From positions 62,001 to 126,000 of the forward strand of contig NZ_JANKZF010000013.1 in NCBI RefSeq assembly GCF_027568515.1: a DNA stretch of 64,000 nt, written 5' to 3'. Under the pieces are notes generated by a model. That model saw only the letters and a list, made by a program, of their open reading frames with translations, was not told where the DNA came from and did no database searches. The translations under genes were made by a program, and so were the position numbers. Positions 25,843-36,459 of this stretch are shown here, in pieces (the stretch's first letter is position 1; each line of letters begins with the position of its first letter). Source of the DNA: Arthrobacter sp. HY1533. Its GTDB lineage: Bacteria; Actinomycetota; Actinomycetes; Actinomycetales; Micrococcaceae.

Positions 25843-26634
25843 CTACTTAATAGTTCTGGCCATTGGCGAAATGCCGGATCGCCTGAGCATGGGTCGTTCA
25901 AACATGAGGTACAGGGCGTTGAGCCCGATGCCCAATACCGCGACCATCACCATGCCGGCCCACATGGTTGAGTATTGAAATGACTGTTGGGACAAAAGCG
26001 TCACTGCGCCGATTCCCGCGGACGCCCCCACCATTTCGCTGACGACCATGATGAGGATTGAGAGCGACAATGCTGCACGCCCAGCGCCCAGCAAGCGGGG
26101 GGCAATGGAAGGCAAAAGCACCAGCAGTATCTGCCGCCATCCCCGAATCCTAAACACATGGTTGACGTCAACCAGGCCGCTGTCGACCTTGACCAGGCCG
26201 TCAACCGTGTTAACCAGAACGTACAGCGTGACAGCGAAGGCAATGATGCTTTGGGACATGGCAGGGCCAATGCCGGCAACAGTGATGAACAGGGGAACCA
26301 GTGCCACCGCCGGGAGCGCCAGCAGGAAGGAAACTATGGGCATTACGGCGATTCTGACCACTGTCATCCTTGACAGCAAAACTCCTAGGACCAGGCCCAG
26401 AATCACACCGGAAATGTACCCGACGGCCAGGTTTGTCAGGCTCGGAACAACATTTTCCACGAACCCATCCCCGCCCCAGGTCTCCACAAAGGCGACAGCT
26501 ATGACGCCCACCGTGGGAAAGAAGGGACTCTGTGCACTGCTGGCCCAGAGTTGGTAGGCCACAATGAGCACCAGTGGCAGGGCAATGAACTTCAGCCACC
26601 TGCTGTGCCTGACCGCCAGGAGAATTTCTTTCAC
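25843..26634 (-). CDS. ABC transporter permease (SsuC/TauC type)
   Basis: 263 residues with about six membrane segments. The start is FIALPLVLIVAYQLWASSAQSPFFP, and the EAA-like loop reads HVFRIRGWRQILLVLLPSIAPRLLGAGRAA. The start overlaps the previous permease stop (ATGA). With the next permease it makes a heterodimeric channel, less common than the usual SsuC homodimer. Confidence 0.88.
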   Translation of the reverse strand: MKEILLAVRHSRWLKFIALPLVLIVAYQLWASSAQSPFFPTVGVIAVAFVETWGGDGFVENVVPSLTNLAVGYISGVILGLVLGVLLSRMTVVRIAVMPIVSFLLALPAVALVPLFITVAGIGPAMSQSIIAFAVTLYVLVNTVDGLVKVDSGLVDVNHVFRIRGWRQILLVLLPSIAPRLLGAGRAALSLSILIMVVSEMVGASAGIGAVTLLSQQSFQYSTMWAGMVMVAVLGIGLNALYLMFERPMLRRSGISPMARTIK

Positions 26635-27431
26635 TCTGCACCACCTTTGGGTCCATGGTTTTTCAGGGCAAACCGTTCCAGCCCACGAAACAGGATTGCC
26701 ACGATCAACCCGAGCAGGCCGGTGAACCCCGTCAACGCATAAATGAGCGGAAGGTCATTGCCGGCCTGGGCGGAGATCAAAAGCTGCCCGACACCCGGGA
26801 CGCCGCCGATCAATTCGCTCATGATCTCCACCGCGAGGGAGATGCCTGCAGCAATGCGAAGTCCCGTCGCGATGATGGGAGCAGCCGACGGAAGGCGGAA
26901 TATCAGGTAGCGACGCCAGGGGCCAACCCTGAACACGGTGGCCGTGTCCAAGGCGACGGGCGCGATCACAGTTGATCCATAGGTCACCTGGAGCAGGATG
27001 ATCCAGAACACGCCCTGGCCGATCATGACTGTGGTGAACGACCGGCCGGATCCCATGACCAGAATGGCCAGCGGCAACAGCACAATCGGTGGAATGGGTC
27101 GCACCGCTTCAAATGTGCTGTGAAACCACTTCCATGCCCAAGGATTCGCTCCGAAGAGCAAACCGATCGGGATTGCCAAGGCGGCCGTGACGGCGAACCC
27201 GAACAGCCACGCCGACAAGGTGTCGCGGACTGCTGCCTGGAAGTCACTCTGCGGGAGGAGGCTGCCCAGTTCCGCTGCCGTGTCCATGAAAGAGGGAGCA
27301 ACATCGGGGCGCAGCCACCCTGTTCGGCTGGCACCTTCCCACAGGATGAAGAATGCCAAAACCCCACCCAGGCTGATGCCGAGCCGGACCCATCTGTTGG
27401 ATGTCAATGAGCGCTGATTCTGCACTTGCAT
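26631..27431 (-). CDS. ABC transporter permease (SsuC/TauC type)
   Basis: 266 residues. The first membrane segment is LGISLGGVLAFFILWEGAS, and the EAA loop reads TVFRVGPWRRYLIFRLPSAAPIIATGLRI. ATG 27431 shares a base with the stop of the lipoprotein gene (TGATG); the frame is open to 27476 but only inside that gene. Paired with the permease at 25843-26634. Confidence 0.88.
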   Translation of the reverse strand: MQVQNQRSLTSNRWVRLGISLGGVLAFFILWEGASRTGWLRPDVAPSFMDTAAELGSLLPQSDFQAAVRDTLSAWLFGFAVTAALAIPIGLLFGANPWAWKWFHSTFEAVRPIPPIVLLPLAILVMGSGRSFTTVMIGQGVFWIILLQVTYGSTVIAPVALDTATVFRVGPWRRYLIFRLPSAAPIIATGLRIAAGISLAVEIMSELIGGVPGVGQLLISAQAGNDLPLIYALTGFTGLLGLIVAILFRGLERFALKNHGPKGGAE

Positions 27432-28417
27432 CACCCGGTAACGAAGCTGGCGAGATCCGGTGCCTTGGTGATCCATTTCTGCTGGACCATGGCGTCAACC
27501 AGAATCTGAAGGCTGGCAGCATCCACATCCACGGAGAAATGTGAGTCCGGAAGGGTAAGAGCCTGGGCCTCGTCGAGGCCTGCGCGTGCAGCGCCCTTGA
27601 GCTTCACTTCCTTGGGATTGGCATTGCCATACTCAACAGCCTTGACCATGCCGGCCTGGAAGGCCTTGATTGCATCCCCCATGGAGCCCTGGACTTTGTC
27701 AGTGGTGAAGAAGCCGGTGTAGGCAGAGCCCTCGGGCAGAACGAACGCGGTCGAGTCGCCCAGAATCTTCAGGTTGGGGAATTGTTCGGTTCCCTGGACA
27801 TCAAACGGTGCAGCAACGGCGGCAGCATCGACGGTGCCTTCGGAGACTGCCCGGGCAACTTGGGCCTGCGGCAGGGGGACGATCTTCACGGGCTTTGAAG
27901 GATCTCCGCCGGCCTTGTTGATGGCGGCCTGCAACGTCAGGGCTGTGAGCGACCGAGGCGACGTTGCCGCGACCGTGCGGCCCTGCAGATCCTTCCAGCG
28001 CGAGATGCCCGCATCGCTGCGAACCAGTGTTCCGCCATTGTGGCCTTCGGCCCCGATGGTTGCAAGGCCGGAGACCACCTTGAGTTTGGTGCCGCTCGCC
28101 AGTGCAAGCAGCGGCGGCGCATACGCGGCGTAGGCCAGATCGAACTGACCCGAAACCACGCCGGTCACAACCTGCGGCCCCTGAACGTCGGTCAGGTCAA
28201 GCTCCAGACCCTCATCCTTGAAGTACCCTTTCTCGATTGCGATGTCCAAAAGGCCAACATCAATGCCCGGGACCACGCCAACCTTCAGATGCATGCCCGA
28301 TCCTGCGGCCCCACCGGACGGAGACGCATCCGTGTTTGAGGGCGAACACCCCGTGGCGGCAGCCAGGAGGGGGATGGAAAAAAGTGCTGCTGCAACACGC
28401 AAGCGCCATTGCTTCAT
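27431..28417 (-). CDS. ABC transporter substrate-binding lipoprotein (SsuA/NrtA type)
   Basis: 328 residues. The signal peptide ends at a lipobox near LLAAATGC (Cys24). The mature protein has the NMT1/SsuA-like pattern: LKVGVVPGIDVGLLDIAIEKGYFKDEGLELDL, VVTGVVSGQFDLAYAAY and DLQGRTVAATSPRSL. It should bind a sulfonate, sulfate ester, nitrate analogue or similar small anion outside the cell. AGGAG precedes the ATG by 8 nt. It is first gene of the lipoprotein-permease-permease-ATPase-sulfatase operon. Confidence 0.88.
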   Translation of the reverse strand: MKQWRLRVAAALFSIPLLAAATGCSPSNTDASPSGGAAGSGMHLKVGVVPGIDVGLLDIAIEKGYFKDEGLELDLTDVQGPQVVTGVVSGQFDLAYAAYAPPLLALASGTKLKVVSGLATIGAEGHNGGTLVRSDAGISRWKDLQGRTVAATSPRSLTALTLQAAINKAGGDPSKPVKIVPLPQAQVARAVSEGTVDAAAVAAPFDVQGTEQFPNLKILGDSTAFVLPEGSAYTGFFTTDKVQGSMGDAIKAFQAGMVKAVEYGNANPKEVKLKGAARAGLDEAQALTLPDSHFSVDVDAASLQILVDAMVQQKWITKAPDLASFVTG

Positions 28418-28842
28418 GTGGGAACTCCTCAGTGGATACCGAAATACGAATATGTTCTTCTGCCGGCTTCATTGGTGCCTGGCCACATGGCCGGATATGC
28501 CACGAGGCCGGCCGACTCACAGGAGGCCGCCTCAATTAGGGGCTCTCGAAATCGTTTGTTCTCTTGGACTGCCTCAAGTATCAAGTTCAATCACGGGCCT
28601 GTGAACCCCGCATTGTTGAATATTGGCAATGATGAACAAAGTCTCGTGATTCGGCACATTTGGCCTCCGCTGGGCTCTCGATCCGGGCGGTGGCCGAGCT
28701 CGGTTTGAACGCCGAGCCGTCAAATGTCCCGGTACGGCGAGCATTTGTTCAGCTTCGGGGAATTAGTGGCCGAGTTGTTCTTGTGGGGCCTTTGACGGCG
28801 GATACTCAAAAGGAAACCATCAACCTCAAGGAAGCAGTTGAA
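28418..28842. promoter_or_regulatory. Divergent control region between importer operon and VOC gene
   Basis: 425 bp without a convincing gene. It holds an inverted pair TTTGTTC (28555-28561) and GAACAAA (28634-28640), the TGTTC/GAACA type favoured by SorC/LsrR-like regulators, plus CATTG/CAATG arms near 28610-28631. The SorC-type regulator at 29369-30334 is the natural candidate to bind here. No clear -35/-10 pair is seen. Confidence 0.4.
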
Positions 28843-29379
28843 ATGGCAAATTCCACTATGTCGTTCAAAATGGCAATGCACCACGTATGCCTCGTCGTTT
28901 CGGATCTCCAGACCACACGCGATTTCTACGTAGATGCCCTGGGGTTTACGGAGATCATCCGCCCCACCGACTTTGTTTTTCACGGGGCCTATTTCCACAA
29001 CGGAAATGTGGAAGTGCATGTGGTGCAGGAGAGCACCCCGGGAAAGCTCAAGAAGGAATCGATCGTTTGGGACCACGACGAGCTGCGCACGGGACTCTGC
29101 AGCCACTTTGCCGTCATGGTTGATTCATTTGAGCCATTCCTGGATGCGCTGGCCAAGCGCGGAGAATCCAGGGTTGGCGGCCCTCGGGTCAGGGATGACT
29201 TTGTGGAGCAGATCTATATTTCCGACCCTGACGGAAACATCATTGAACTGCTGACCCAGCACAGCGAGGAGGTCGGGCGGCAGCGGCGGCTGGACATTTT
29301 TGACCAGGGCATCGCCGTGCCAGTGGCGCCCGGGTACCCGGTCATTGACCCGCGCGAAAAGTTTGGTGTCAACGGGTAG
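28843..29379 (+). CDS. VOC superfamily (glyoxalase/extradiol dioxygenase-like) protein
   Basis: 178 residues. VOC metal ligands appear as MHHVCLVVSD (His), VEVHVV (His) and SDPDGNIIELL (Glu). These are typical of glyoxalase I, epimerase or single-domain dioxygenase members. ATG 28843 is chosen because AAGGAAG lies 8 nt upstream; the frame is open to 28660. It diverges from the importer/sulfatase operon and overlaps the convergent regulator by 11 bp, so it is probably part of the same catabolic route. Reaction unknown. Confidence 0.82.
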   Translation: MANSTMSFKMAMHHVCLVVSDLQTTRDFYVDALGFTEIIRPTDFVFHGAYFHNGNVEVHVVQESTPGKLKKESIVWDHDELRTGLCSHFAVMVDSFEPFLDALAKRGESRVGGPRVRDDFVEQIYISDPDGNIIELLTQHSEEVGRQRRLDIFDQGIAVPVAPGYPVIDPREKFGVNG

Positions 29380-30334
29380 CTGTTGCCAGCAATTCCCTGG
29401 CGGTGGATTCGTCAGTCACCAGTTCATTGACGAATCCACCCCGGATGGCGGCCGCCAGCGATCCCACCTTCGGGGAACCTGCCACCACCATCACACGGCG
29501 GGGAATCCCCAGCAGTTCCGGCAACGATATGCCGATAATCCGGGAGGACAGCTCGGATTCCACTTCCACTCCCCTGGCGTCAAAGAAATGGCCGCACAGG
29601 TGGCCTGCGGCGCCAAGGCCCTGCAGATCGGCAAGCGCAGCAGGGGACACCGGGCTGTAGCTTCCCGTTCCATCAAAACGTTGCATCGAGCCCAATCCAA
29701 GCAGGGCAACATCGCTGGCCCTCGCCCACTCAAGCCCGGCCTGGACTTCCGGCATTTCCATGGCCCTGTCCCTTGCCGCAGCTTCCCGGTAGACGAAATT
29801 GGCCGGCAGCGGCTTGAAGTCCGCCCCGAGACGCCGTGCGATGTTTTCACCCACATGGTTCCGCTCGTCGCTGTCCCGGTCCACCCTGGGCGGGCAGGCC
29901 AGAAGGTCGACGACGGTCAGCTCGGAGTCGGCTTTCGGCTCCAGAGCCGAGGCCACTGCCGCCAGGGTGCGGCTGGCCGCCACGCCAAGCTGCACAGCTC
30001 CTGACAGGGAAGCCTCCAAGTAGCGGGCAGCTACATAGCCAAGCTGGTTGGCCCGCTCCTGAAGCGATTGCGGCCGGTCCATGGAAATGACACATCCAGC
30101 CAGACCGAATTGCTTCTGGACTTCCTTCTCCAGTTTCGGCAGGCGGTCGATGGGTGGGCCGATGCGGATTTGCACCACTCCGCGGCGTCGTGCCTCGGAG
30201 AGCAGCCGGGAAACAGTGGCGCGGGACAAGTTGACCGATGACGCTATGTCAGCCTGCGTCAGGCCCTGAATGTGGTACATGTAGGCAATCTTCTGGATGA
30301 GCAGGTCGTTGCGCCTGGCATGCTCACTCACCAT
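29369..30334 (-). CDS. SorC family transcriptional regulator
   Basis: 321 residues from ATG 30334, which follows AAAGGGA by about 8 nt; an in-frame ATG at 30361 is possible. The N-terminal DNA-binding domain reads YHIQGLTQADIASSVNLSRATVSRLLSEARRRGVV. The effector domain has the SorC sugar-binding pattern (LGVAASRTLAAVASAL, DVALLGLGSMQ, GHLCGHFFDARGVEV, RVMVVAGSPKVGSLAAAIRGGFVNELVTDESTA). It likely responds to a phosphorylated or free metabolite of the neighbouring pathway and controls the divergent region at 28418-28842. Region 30335-30583 behind it holds no gene I can support. Confidence 0.88.
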   Translation of the reverse strand: MVSEHARRNDLLIQKIAYMYHIQGLTQADIASSVNLSRATVSRLLSEARRRGVVQIRIGPPIDRLPKLEKEVQKQFGLAGCVISMDRPQSLQERANQLGYVAARYLEASLSGAVQLGVAASRTLAAVASALEPKADSELTVVDLLACPPRVDRDSDERNHVGENIARRLGADFKPLPANFVYREAAARDRAMEMPEVQAGLEWARASDVALLGLGSMQRFDGTGSYSPVSPAALADLQGLGAAGHLCGHFFDARGVEVESELSSRIIGISLPELLGIPRRVMVVAGSPKVGSLAAAIRGGFVNELVTDESTARELLATATR

Positions 30335-30583
30335 CTGATTCCCTTTCTGGTAGGTCTCCATTCCCGTTTCATCGATTCTAATCCGGTGGATCTGCCGCGC
30401 AGAATGATGTCCAGATCGCGACGCGGCCCACCCGGCCGCCTTGGCGAAATTGCGGGCCGATGCCGCCATGAAATTCCCCACGAGGTGGTGCGGCGTTCGG
30501 CAAAACACGACACTAAGTGGTGCGGCGTCTGAGGGGCGGGGCCGCGCAGTAGTCCAGCACAAGGTGAGCCACCCCTTAAACGC

Positions 30584-30624
30584 ACGTGCCGCCGTCGTGC
30601 CTGAAAGCACGGACGGCGGCACGT
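30584..30624 (-). terminator. Hairpin of the GCCGCCGTCGTGC family after rnj
   Basis: Arms 30584-30600 and 30607-30624 pair with one bulged base around CTGAAA. It lies 23 bp beyond the RNase J stop and is followed on the minus strand by GCGTTTAAGG. Relatives stand at 32474-32519 and 35275-35311. Confidence 0.7.
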
Positions 30625-30647
30625 GGGCCGAGCGAAAAGCGGGTGGC

Positions 30648-32321
<1,674 letters not shown>

Positions 32322-32473
32322 GGGTTCCCGACTCTAGGGTGTGGTGGGCGGCTGGCGGCGGAATTTCGCTGCCATCTTGTGCGATGCATTCGGCCAATGG
32401 TGGTCCAATGTCGCTAAAAGTTAAGGGGGATTGCTCCGCTCCCGATTTTACCACCGTGCCCGGAGGGCCAAAT

Positions 32474-32519
32474 CCAGCTGCCGCCGTGCCTGTTTCTGAG
32501 GCACGACGGCGGCAGCTGG
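32474..32519. repeat. Hairpin of the GCCGCCGTCGTGC family
   Basis: Arms 32474-32490 and 32500-32519 pair with a 3-nt bulge. It lies between the divergent rnj and RidA starts, so it is not a simple terminator there; it may belong to the RidA 5' region. It shares GGCACGACGGCGGCA with the elements near 30607 and 35297. Confidence 0.6.
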
Positions 32520-32560
32520 TTCCGTGAAACGGGTTCGGTGCGTCTGCAACAATCGGTGGC

Positions 32561-32968
32561 ATGACCAGTGCCGTGAAATTGATCCGTTCCGAGACCCTGG
32601 CGGATGTTGCCCAGTACGCCTACGCCGCGACCGCCCCGAAAGACGCCCGCCTGATCTTCCTGGCGGGCGCATGCCCCCTGACCTGCGAAGGCACGACGGC
32701 GGCCGTTGGAGACTACGCCGGCCAGGCAGCCGCCTGCATCGAAACCATGGTGGGTGCACTGAACGCGGCCGGGGCCACCATCGAGGACGTCATCAGCACC
32801 CGCGTGCTGGTTGCGTCATCACGCCAGGCGGATCTTGTGTCAGCCTGGAATGTTGTGCGCGAGGCCTTCGGCGAGCACGACGCGCCAAGCACGCTCATGG
32901 GCGTCACCGTGCTTGGCTACGACGACCAGCTGGTGGAGATCGAGGCCGTGGCCGCAGTCATGGACTGA
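32561..32968 (+). CDS. RidA/YjgF family protein
   Basis: 135 residues. RidA-like blocks: YAYAATAPKDARLIFLAGACPLTCEGTTAAVGDYAGQAAACIETMVGALNAAGATIEDV. In true RidA an Arg near residue 105 hydrolyses reactive enamines/imines; here STRVLVASS and APSTLMGVTVLGYDDQLVEIEAVA cover the region, and the Arg appears to be absent. It is therefore possibly another Rid subfamily. No clear ribosome-binding site before the ATG. Confidence 0.83.
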   Translation: MTSAVKLIRSETLADVAQYAYAATAPKDARLIFLAGACPLTCEGTTAAVGDYAGQAAACIETMVGALNAAGATIEDVISTRVLVASSRQADLVSAWNVVREAFGEHDAPSTLMGVTVLGYDDQLVEIEAVAAVMD

Positions 32969-32988
32969 AAGCCCAAGAATTCAAGCTT

Positions 32989-34617
32989 CTATTCCAGTTC
33001 GATGACCCGCACTGAGCCGGGCCCGTCGATGAGCAGCATGATCCGCGGGCCCGCACCATCCACCGAGGCGATTGCCGCGACCAGCTCTTCCTCGGTGGCC
33101 TGGTATTCGTCGCCGGCCCTGGCCAGCAGCCGGACACGGGCACCTGTCGATTTCGCCAACGCTGCACGGAGCGGATCGGCGTCGCCTCCGGCCACCAGGA
33201 GGATCGACTCCAGGGCGCCATCCCGCTGGGTGTCGGTGGTTTCCAGCACCGTGCGGTCCGCCCGCCATACAACAAAGTGGTACACCGAAACCAGTGCGGT
33301 TGCCGTGAGCAGCCCGATTGGCGCACGGACCGAGTCAAGCAGGCCCGAGGCCAGTCGGTCGGGATCCAGCAGGAACTCGAAGATCCGGAATCCCGCCACC
33401 AGCAGTGCGATCAGGGCGACCACGGCGCTGATGCCGAAGACCGCGACGAGGTAGACCCTACGCGCGCGCGGATCCGCCGGCTGCCCAGGACGCCAGGCCC
33501 GCCACCACGTCAGTCCGCCAAGCACCAGCCAGATCGCACCGGCAAGCAGCAGGCTCTGGGTGTTGTCGCCGGCCAGCGGCGGAGCCAGTGCGGCAAGTGC
33601 TGCGTTGACGCAGACCCCGAGCCCCGCGGCAGCCGCTGCCAGGCCTAGCCCGGAAACCACCTGGCGCCCGGCTTCCAATGTGCTGGGCAGGCGTCCTGCA
33701 AACCAATGCGGCGCGAGGCTGGCGACCAGGGCCCCGGCAAGTGCCGTTCCCAGCGCCAACGGTGCAGGAGAAAGCAGCTGCAGCGATGGACCGCGGAGTG
33801 CGGCATTGCCCAGCGTGTACAGCAGGTACCCGGTGCCGCCCAGCGTTGCGGCGCCGGCACCCAAGACACCCACGAGCACCAGTGCAACATCGGCGAACCC
33901 GCCGCGCACCAACCCCATGCCCCTGCGCACCCAATGCCACCACCACACGGCCAGGCCGCCGGCGATCCATGGCAACTGCGCCAGTATGCCCGTCCACCAG
34001 GGGCTGCCGATCGAGGGTGCGGGGAAGAACGTGCCAAGCGCTGCGGAAAAGAGCGCCGACAAGGCAAATGCCACCGCGGTGAAGCCCACGACCAGGCCGT
34101 ACCAGCTGCCCAGGATCCCGGGCAGGTTGGCGAGGACCCGGGGCGTGATCCGGGCGTTGCGCCAGATCCGCTGGTGCCACCACCAGACCCCGCACCAGAC
34201 CAGCGCCCGCGCGAAGTTCTGCGCCCAGCCTCCCGTATGGCCCGAGGCCAGTGTGCCCAGGAGGGAAAACAGCGAGGTGCTTGCCGTGGTCAGGGCCGTG
34301 GCATACATCGCCGCCAGGTAAAGGCCCCAGGCGGGAGCCCCGGATTCAGCCGGCTGCCCCAGCCTTTTGGACAGCGCCCGCCAAAGCAGCATTGCCAGCG
34401 GGCCCGCGATGACCAGGAACGCGATCGACCGGGCCAGTGCGGATGTGCGGTCGGTCCCTGCCAGCTGCCCGGGGTCCACAACAAGTGCCAGCAGCCCCGA
34501 GGCACCAATGGCCGCGACTGTGACGAGTGTAAAGAAGAGAATGTAAACAATCAGGCGTCGCACCGTCGGCAGCGCGCCCGCGGCCTGTACGCCCATTATT
34601 TGCGGGGAGGCGGCCAT
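32989..34617 (-). CDS. Multi-pass membrane protein with DUF5671 domains
   Basis: 542 residues with about twelve predicted membrane segments in pairs, starting RRLIVYILFFTLVTVAAIGASGLLALVV. The repeated pattern 'Y.....L...G....A...L..W' and a soluble C-terminal tail (ESILLVAGGDADPLRAALAKSTGARVRLLARAGDEYQATEEELV) suggest a DUF5671-type protein. Function unknown. The start lies 1 bp after the stop of the 153-residue membrane protein gene, so the two are one transcription unit. Confidence 0.7.
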   Translation of the reverse strand: MAASPQIMGVQAAGALPTVRRLIVYILFFTLVTVAAIGASGLLALVVDPGQLAGTDRTSALARSIAFLVIAGPLAMLLWRALSKRLGQPAESGAPAWGLYLAAMYATALTTASTSLFSLLGTLASGHTGGWAQNFARALVWCGVWWWHQRIWRNARITPRVLANLPGILGSWYGLVVGFTAVAFALSALFSAALGTFFPAPSIGSPWWTGILAQLPWIAGGLAVWWWHWVRRGMGLVRGGFADVALVLVGVLGAGAATLGGTGYLLYTLGNAALRGPSLQLLSPAPLALGTALAGALVASLAPHWFAGRLPSTLEAGRQVVSGLGLAAAAAGLGVCVNAALAALAPPLAGDNTQSLLLAGAIWLVLGGLTWWRAWRPGQPADPRARRVYLVAVFGISAVVALIALLVAGFRIFEFLLDPDRLASGLLDSVRAPIGLLTATALVSVYHFVVWRADRTVLETTDTQRDGALESILLVAGGDADPLRAALAKSTGARVRLLARAGDEYQATEEELVAAIASVDGAGPRIMLLIDGPGSVRVIELE

Positions 34618-34618
34618 C

Positions 34619-35080
34619 TCACTTCACCCCTGCCTCGGTACAGGCCAGCAGCGGCCAAGGTGCGGAGTTGATGGCCCAGCTATCCTGCCGCGGAACTAGC
34701 GTGAAGGAATCCTCGTACCCTGAACCGCCCACTCCGAAGGGGCCTCGGACACTCGTTTCGGTGATCGAAACCAGGACCGTAGCGCCGGAGCCTGTGAGCG
34801 TCGTGGACAGTAGTGCAACGCGGACGTTCGACTGGCCAGGATTCGCCCCGACCGGGCAGTCATTGGCTGCTTGGGCCGTCAGCAACGCGGCAGCCTGTTC
34901 TTGGTCGCCCGCCAGCAATAAAGTGACATAGCTTTGCACGACACCCTCGGGGGAATTCGGATCCACCGTGGCACTGGTTCCGCGGGTGAACACCAGCACG
35001 ACCGCGGCGACAACCAACAGCACCGTAATGCCGAGCAGAATCAGCGGCGTGCGGTTCCCATCCCTTGGCAGGCCTTCCAT
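34619..35080 (-). CDS. Single-pass membrane protein with extracellular domain, function unknown
   Basis: 153 residues. One membrane helix (LILLGITVLLVVAAVVLVF, about residues 13-31) precedes an extracellular domain that begins NSPEGVVQSYVTLLLAGDQEQAAALLT, a pattern like NTF2/Tim44-like or 'lumazine-binding' lipoprotein domains. Two Cys (NDCPVG and LLACTEAG) could form a disulfide. It is coupled to the DUF5671 gene that follows. Confidence 0.6.
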   Translation of the reverse strand: MEGLPRDGNRTPLILLGITVLLVVAAVVLVFTRGTSATVDPNSPEGVVQSYVTLLLAGDQEQAAALLTAQAANDCPVGANPGQSNVRVALLSTTLTGSGATVLVSITETSVRGPFGVGGSGYEDSFTLVPRQDSWAINSAPWPLLACTEAGVK

Positions 35081-35274
35081 GCCCCAATTATGCAGCTGAA
35101 ATCACTGCGCACCTATCACCTCCGGCCATTCAACCGGTTTCCCGCGCCATTGGGGCACCTTTCCGTCATGGCCTGCGCTTCATGGTGATTGCTTCCCTGG
35201 CCCCACATCAGACACTCCCCGATGGTCCGCCGTAACGTCACCACCGCAGAGCCGGCCCCATCCGCCAAAGCCAG

Positions 35275-35311
35275 GTGCCGTCGTCGTACTTTTCATGCAC
35301 GACGGCGGCAC
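35275..35311 (-). repeat. Hairpin of the GCCGCCGTCGTGC family
   Basis: Arms 35275-35289 and 35297-35311 pair with two mismatches around the loop TTTTCAT. It lies 25 bp beyond the stop of the luciferase-like gene and probably terminates it. Confidence 0.65.
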
Positions 35312-35335
35312 TCGGCTCTTCGTGGCGCTGTTGCG

Positions 35336-36385
35336 CTAGGCGCTGGCCGGTTCCCAGCCGATCGCCGGTGCAATGTGCTTGGCAATGTTTTCCAGCATCT
35401 TCGTGTTGTACGCGACGCCCAACTGGTTGGGGACGGTCAGCATGAGGGTGTCGGCTGCCTGCACGGCCTCGTCGGCAGCCAGTTCAGCGGCAATCTCGGC
35501 GGGGTCGCCAATGTAGCTCTTGCCGAAACGTGAAACCAGCCCGTCAATGATGCCCACCTGGTCGCTGCTGTCAGCCTGGGCGCGCAGCCCGAAGTACATC
35601 TGGTCCACGTCGTCCACCACGGGGATGATGCTGCGGCTGACCGAGACGCGGGGTGTGAAGCCGTGGCCGGCCTGCGCCCATGCGTCCCGGAAGCGCTGGA
35701 TCTGCTCGGCCTGAAGCTGGTGGAACGGAATGCCGGTGTCCTCGGTGAGCAGCGTGGAGCTCATGAGGTTCATGCCCTGGCGTGCCGTCCACTCGGCGGT
35801 GTCGCGCGTGGCGGCGCCCCACCAGATGCGCTGGGACAGGCCCGGCGACTGCGGCTCAATGCGCAGCAGGCGCTCCCCGCCCATGTAGGCGTGCTGGCCG
35901 GGCTCGGCAATGCCGGCGCCGGAAATTGCGTGGAGGAACGCCGCCGTGTGGCGCCTGGCCATGTCGGCCACAGTTTCGCCGTCGAGCGGGTAGTGGCCAA
36001 AGTCGGCCGCACCATTGGCGGCGGGCTCGGGTGAACCACGGCTCACACCGATCTGCAGCCGGCCGTCGCTGATGAGATCCGTGGCCGCGGCCTGCTCTGC
36101 CATGTACAGCGGGTTTTCGTAGCGCATGTCAATGACGCCAGTTCCGATTTCAATGCGGCTGGTCCGCGCGGCAATGGCGGCCATGAGCGGGAAGGGCGCC
36201 GCCTGCTGGCGGGCAAAGTGGTGGACGCGGAAGAATGCGCCGTCAATGCCCAGTTCCTCCGCGGCCACGGCCAGGTCAATGGCCTGGTGCAGGGCATCGG
36301 CGGCCGTGTTGGTCTGCGAGCCGCGGCCCGTCCCGTAGTGGCCGAAGGACAGGAAGCCTATGCGCTTCTTGAAAGTTGTTTCCAT
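35336..36385 (-). CDS. LLM class flavin-dependent oxidoreductase (luciferase-like), copy 1
   Basis: 349 residues from ATG 36385. A TIM-barrel luciferase-like monooxygenase: RIGFLSFGHYGTGRGSQTNTAADALHQAIDLAVAAEELGIDGAFFRVHHFARQQAAPF at the start, then SRIEIGTGVIDMRYENPLYMAEQAAATDLISDGRLQIGVSRGSPEP. It should use reduced FMN or F420 on a small substrate, not identified. A second LLM protein at 53240 is a distinct relative. Confidence 0.85.
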   Translation of the reverse strand: METTFKKRIGFLSFGHYGTGRGSQTNTAADALHQAIDLAVAAEELGIDGAFFRVHHFARQQAAPFPLMAAIAARTSRIEIGTGVIDMRYENPLYMAEQAAATDLISDGRLQIGVSRGSPEPAANGAADFGHYPLDGETVADMARRHTAAFLHAISGAGIAEPGQHAYMGGERLLRIEPQSPGLSQRIWWGAATRDTAEWTARQGMNLMSSTLLTEDTGIPFHQLQAEQIQRFRDAWAQAGHGFTPRVSVSRSIIPVVDDVDQMYFGLRAQADSSDQVGIIDGLVSRFGKSYIGDPAEIAAELAADEAVQAADTLMLTVPNQLGVAYNTKMLENIAKHIAPAIGWEPASA

Positions 36386-36459
36386 GTTCGGCACAACACA
36401 GGCCACGGCCGGACTATTCCATGCATACGCATATAGACCGGCCGCGGCCCGCGCTTCCC

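Noticed and set aside
28660-28842. N-terminal extension of the VOC protein
   Set aside because: The upstream in-frame part lacks homology to the fold and the ATG at 28843 has a well-placed AAGGAAG.
32989-34617. Plus-strand frames opposite the DUF5671-like gene
   Set aside because: Arg/Gln-rich shadow frames; the minus strand gives clean hydrophobic helices.
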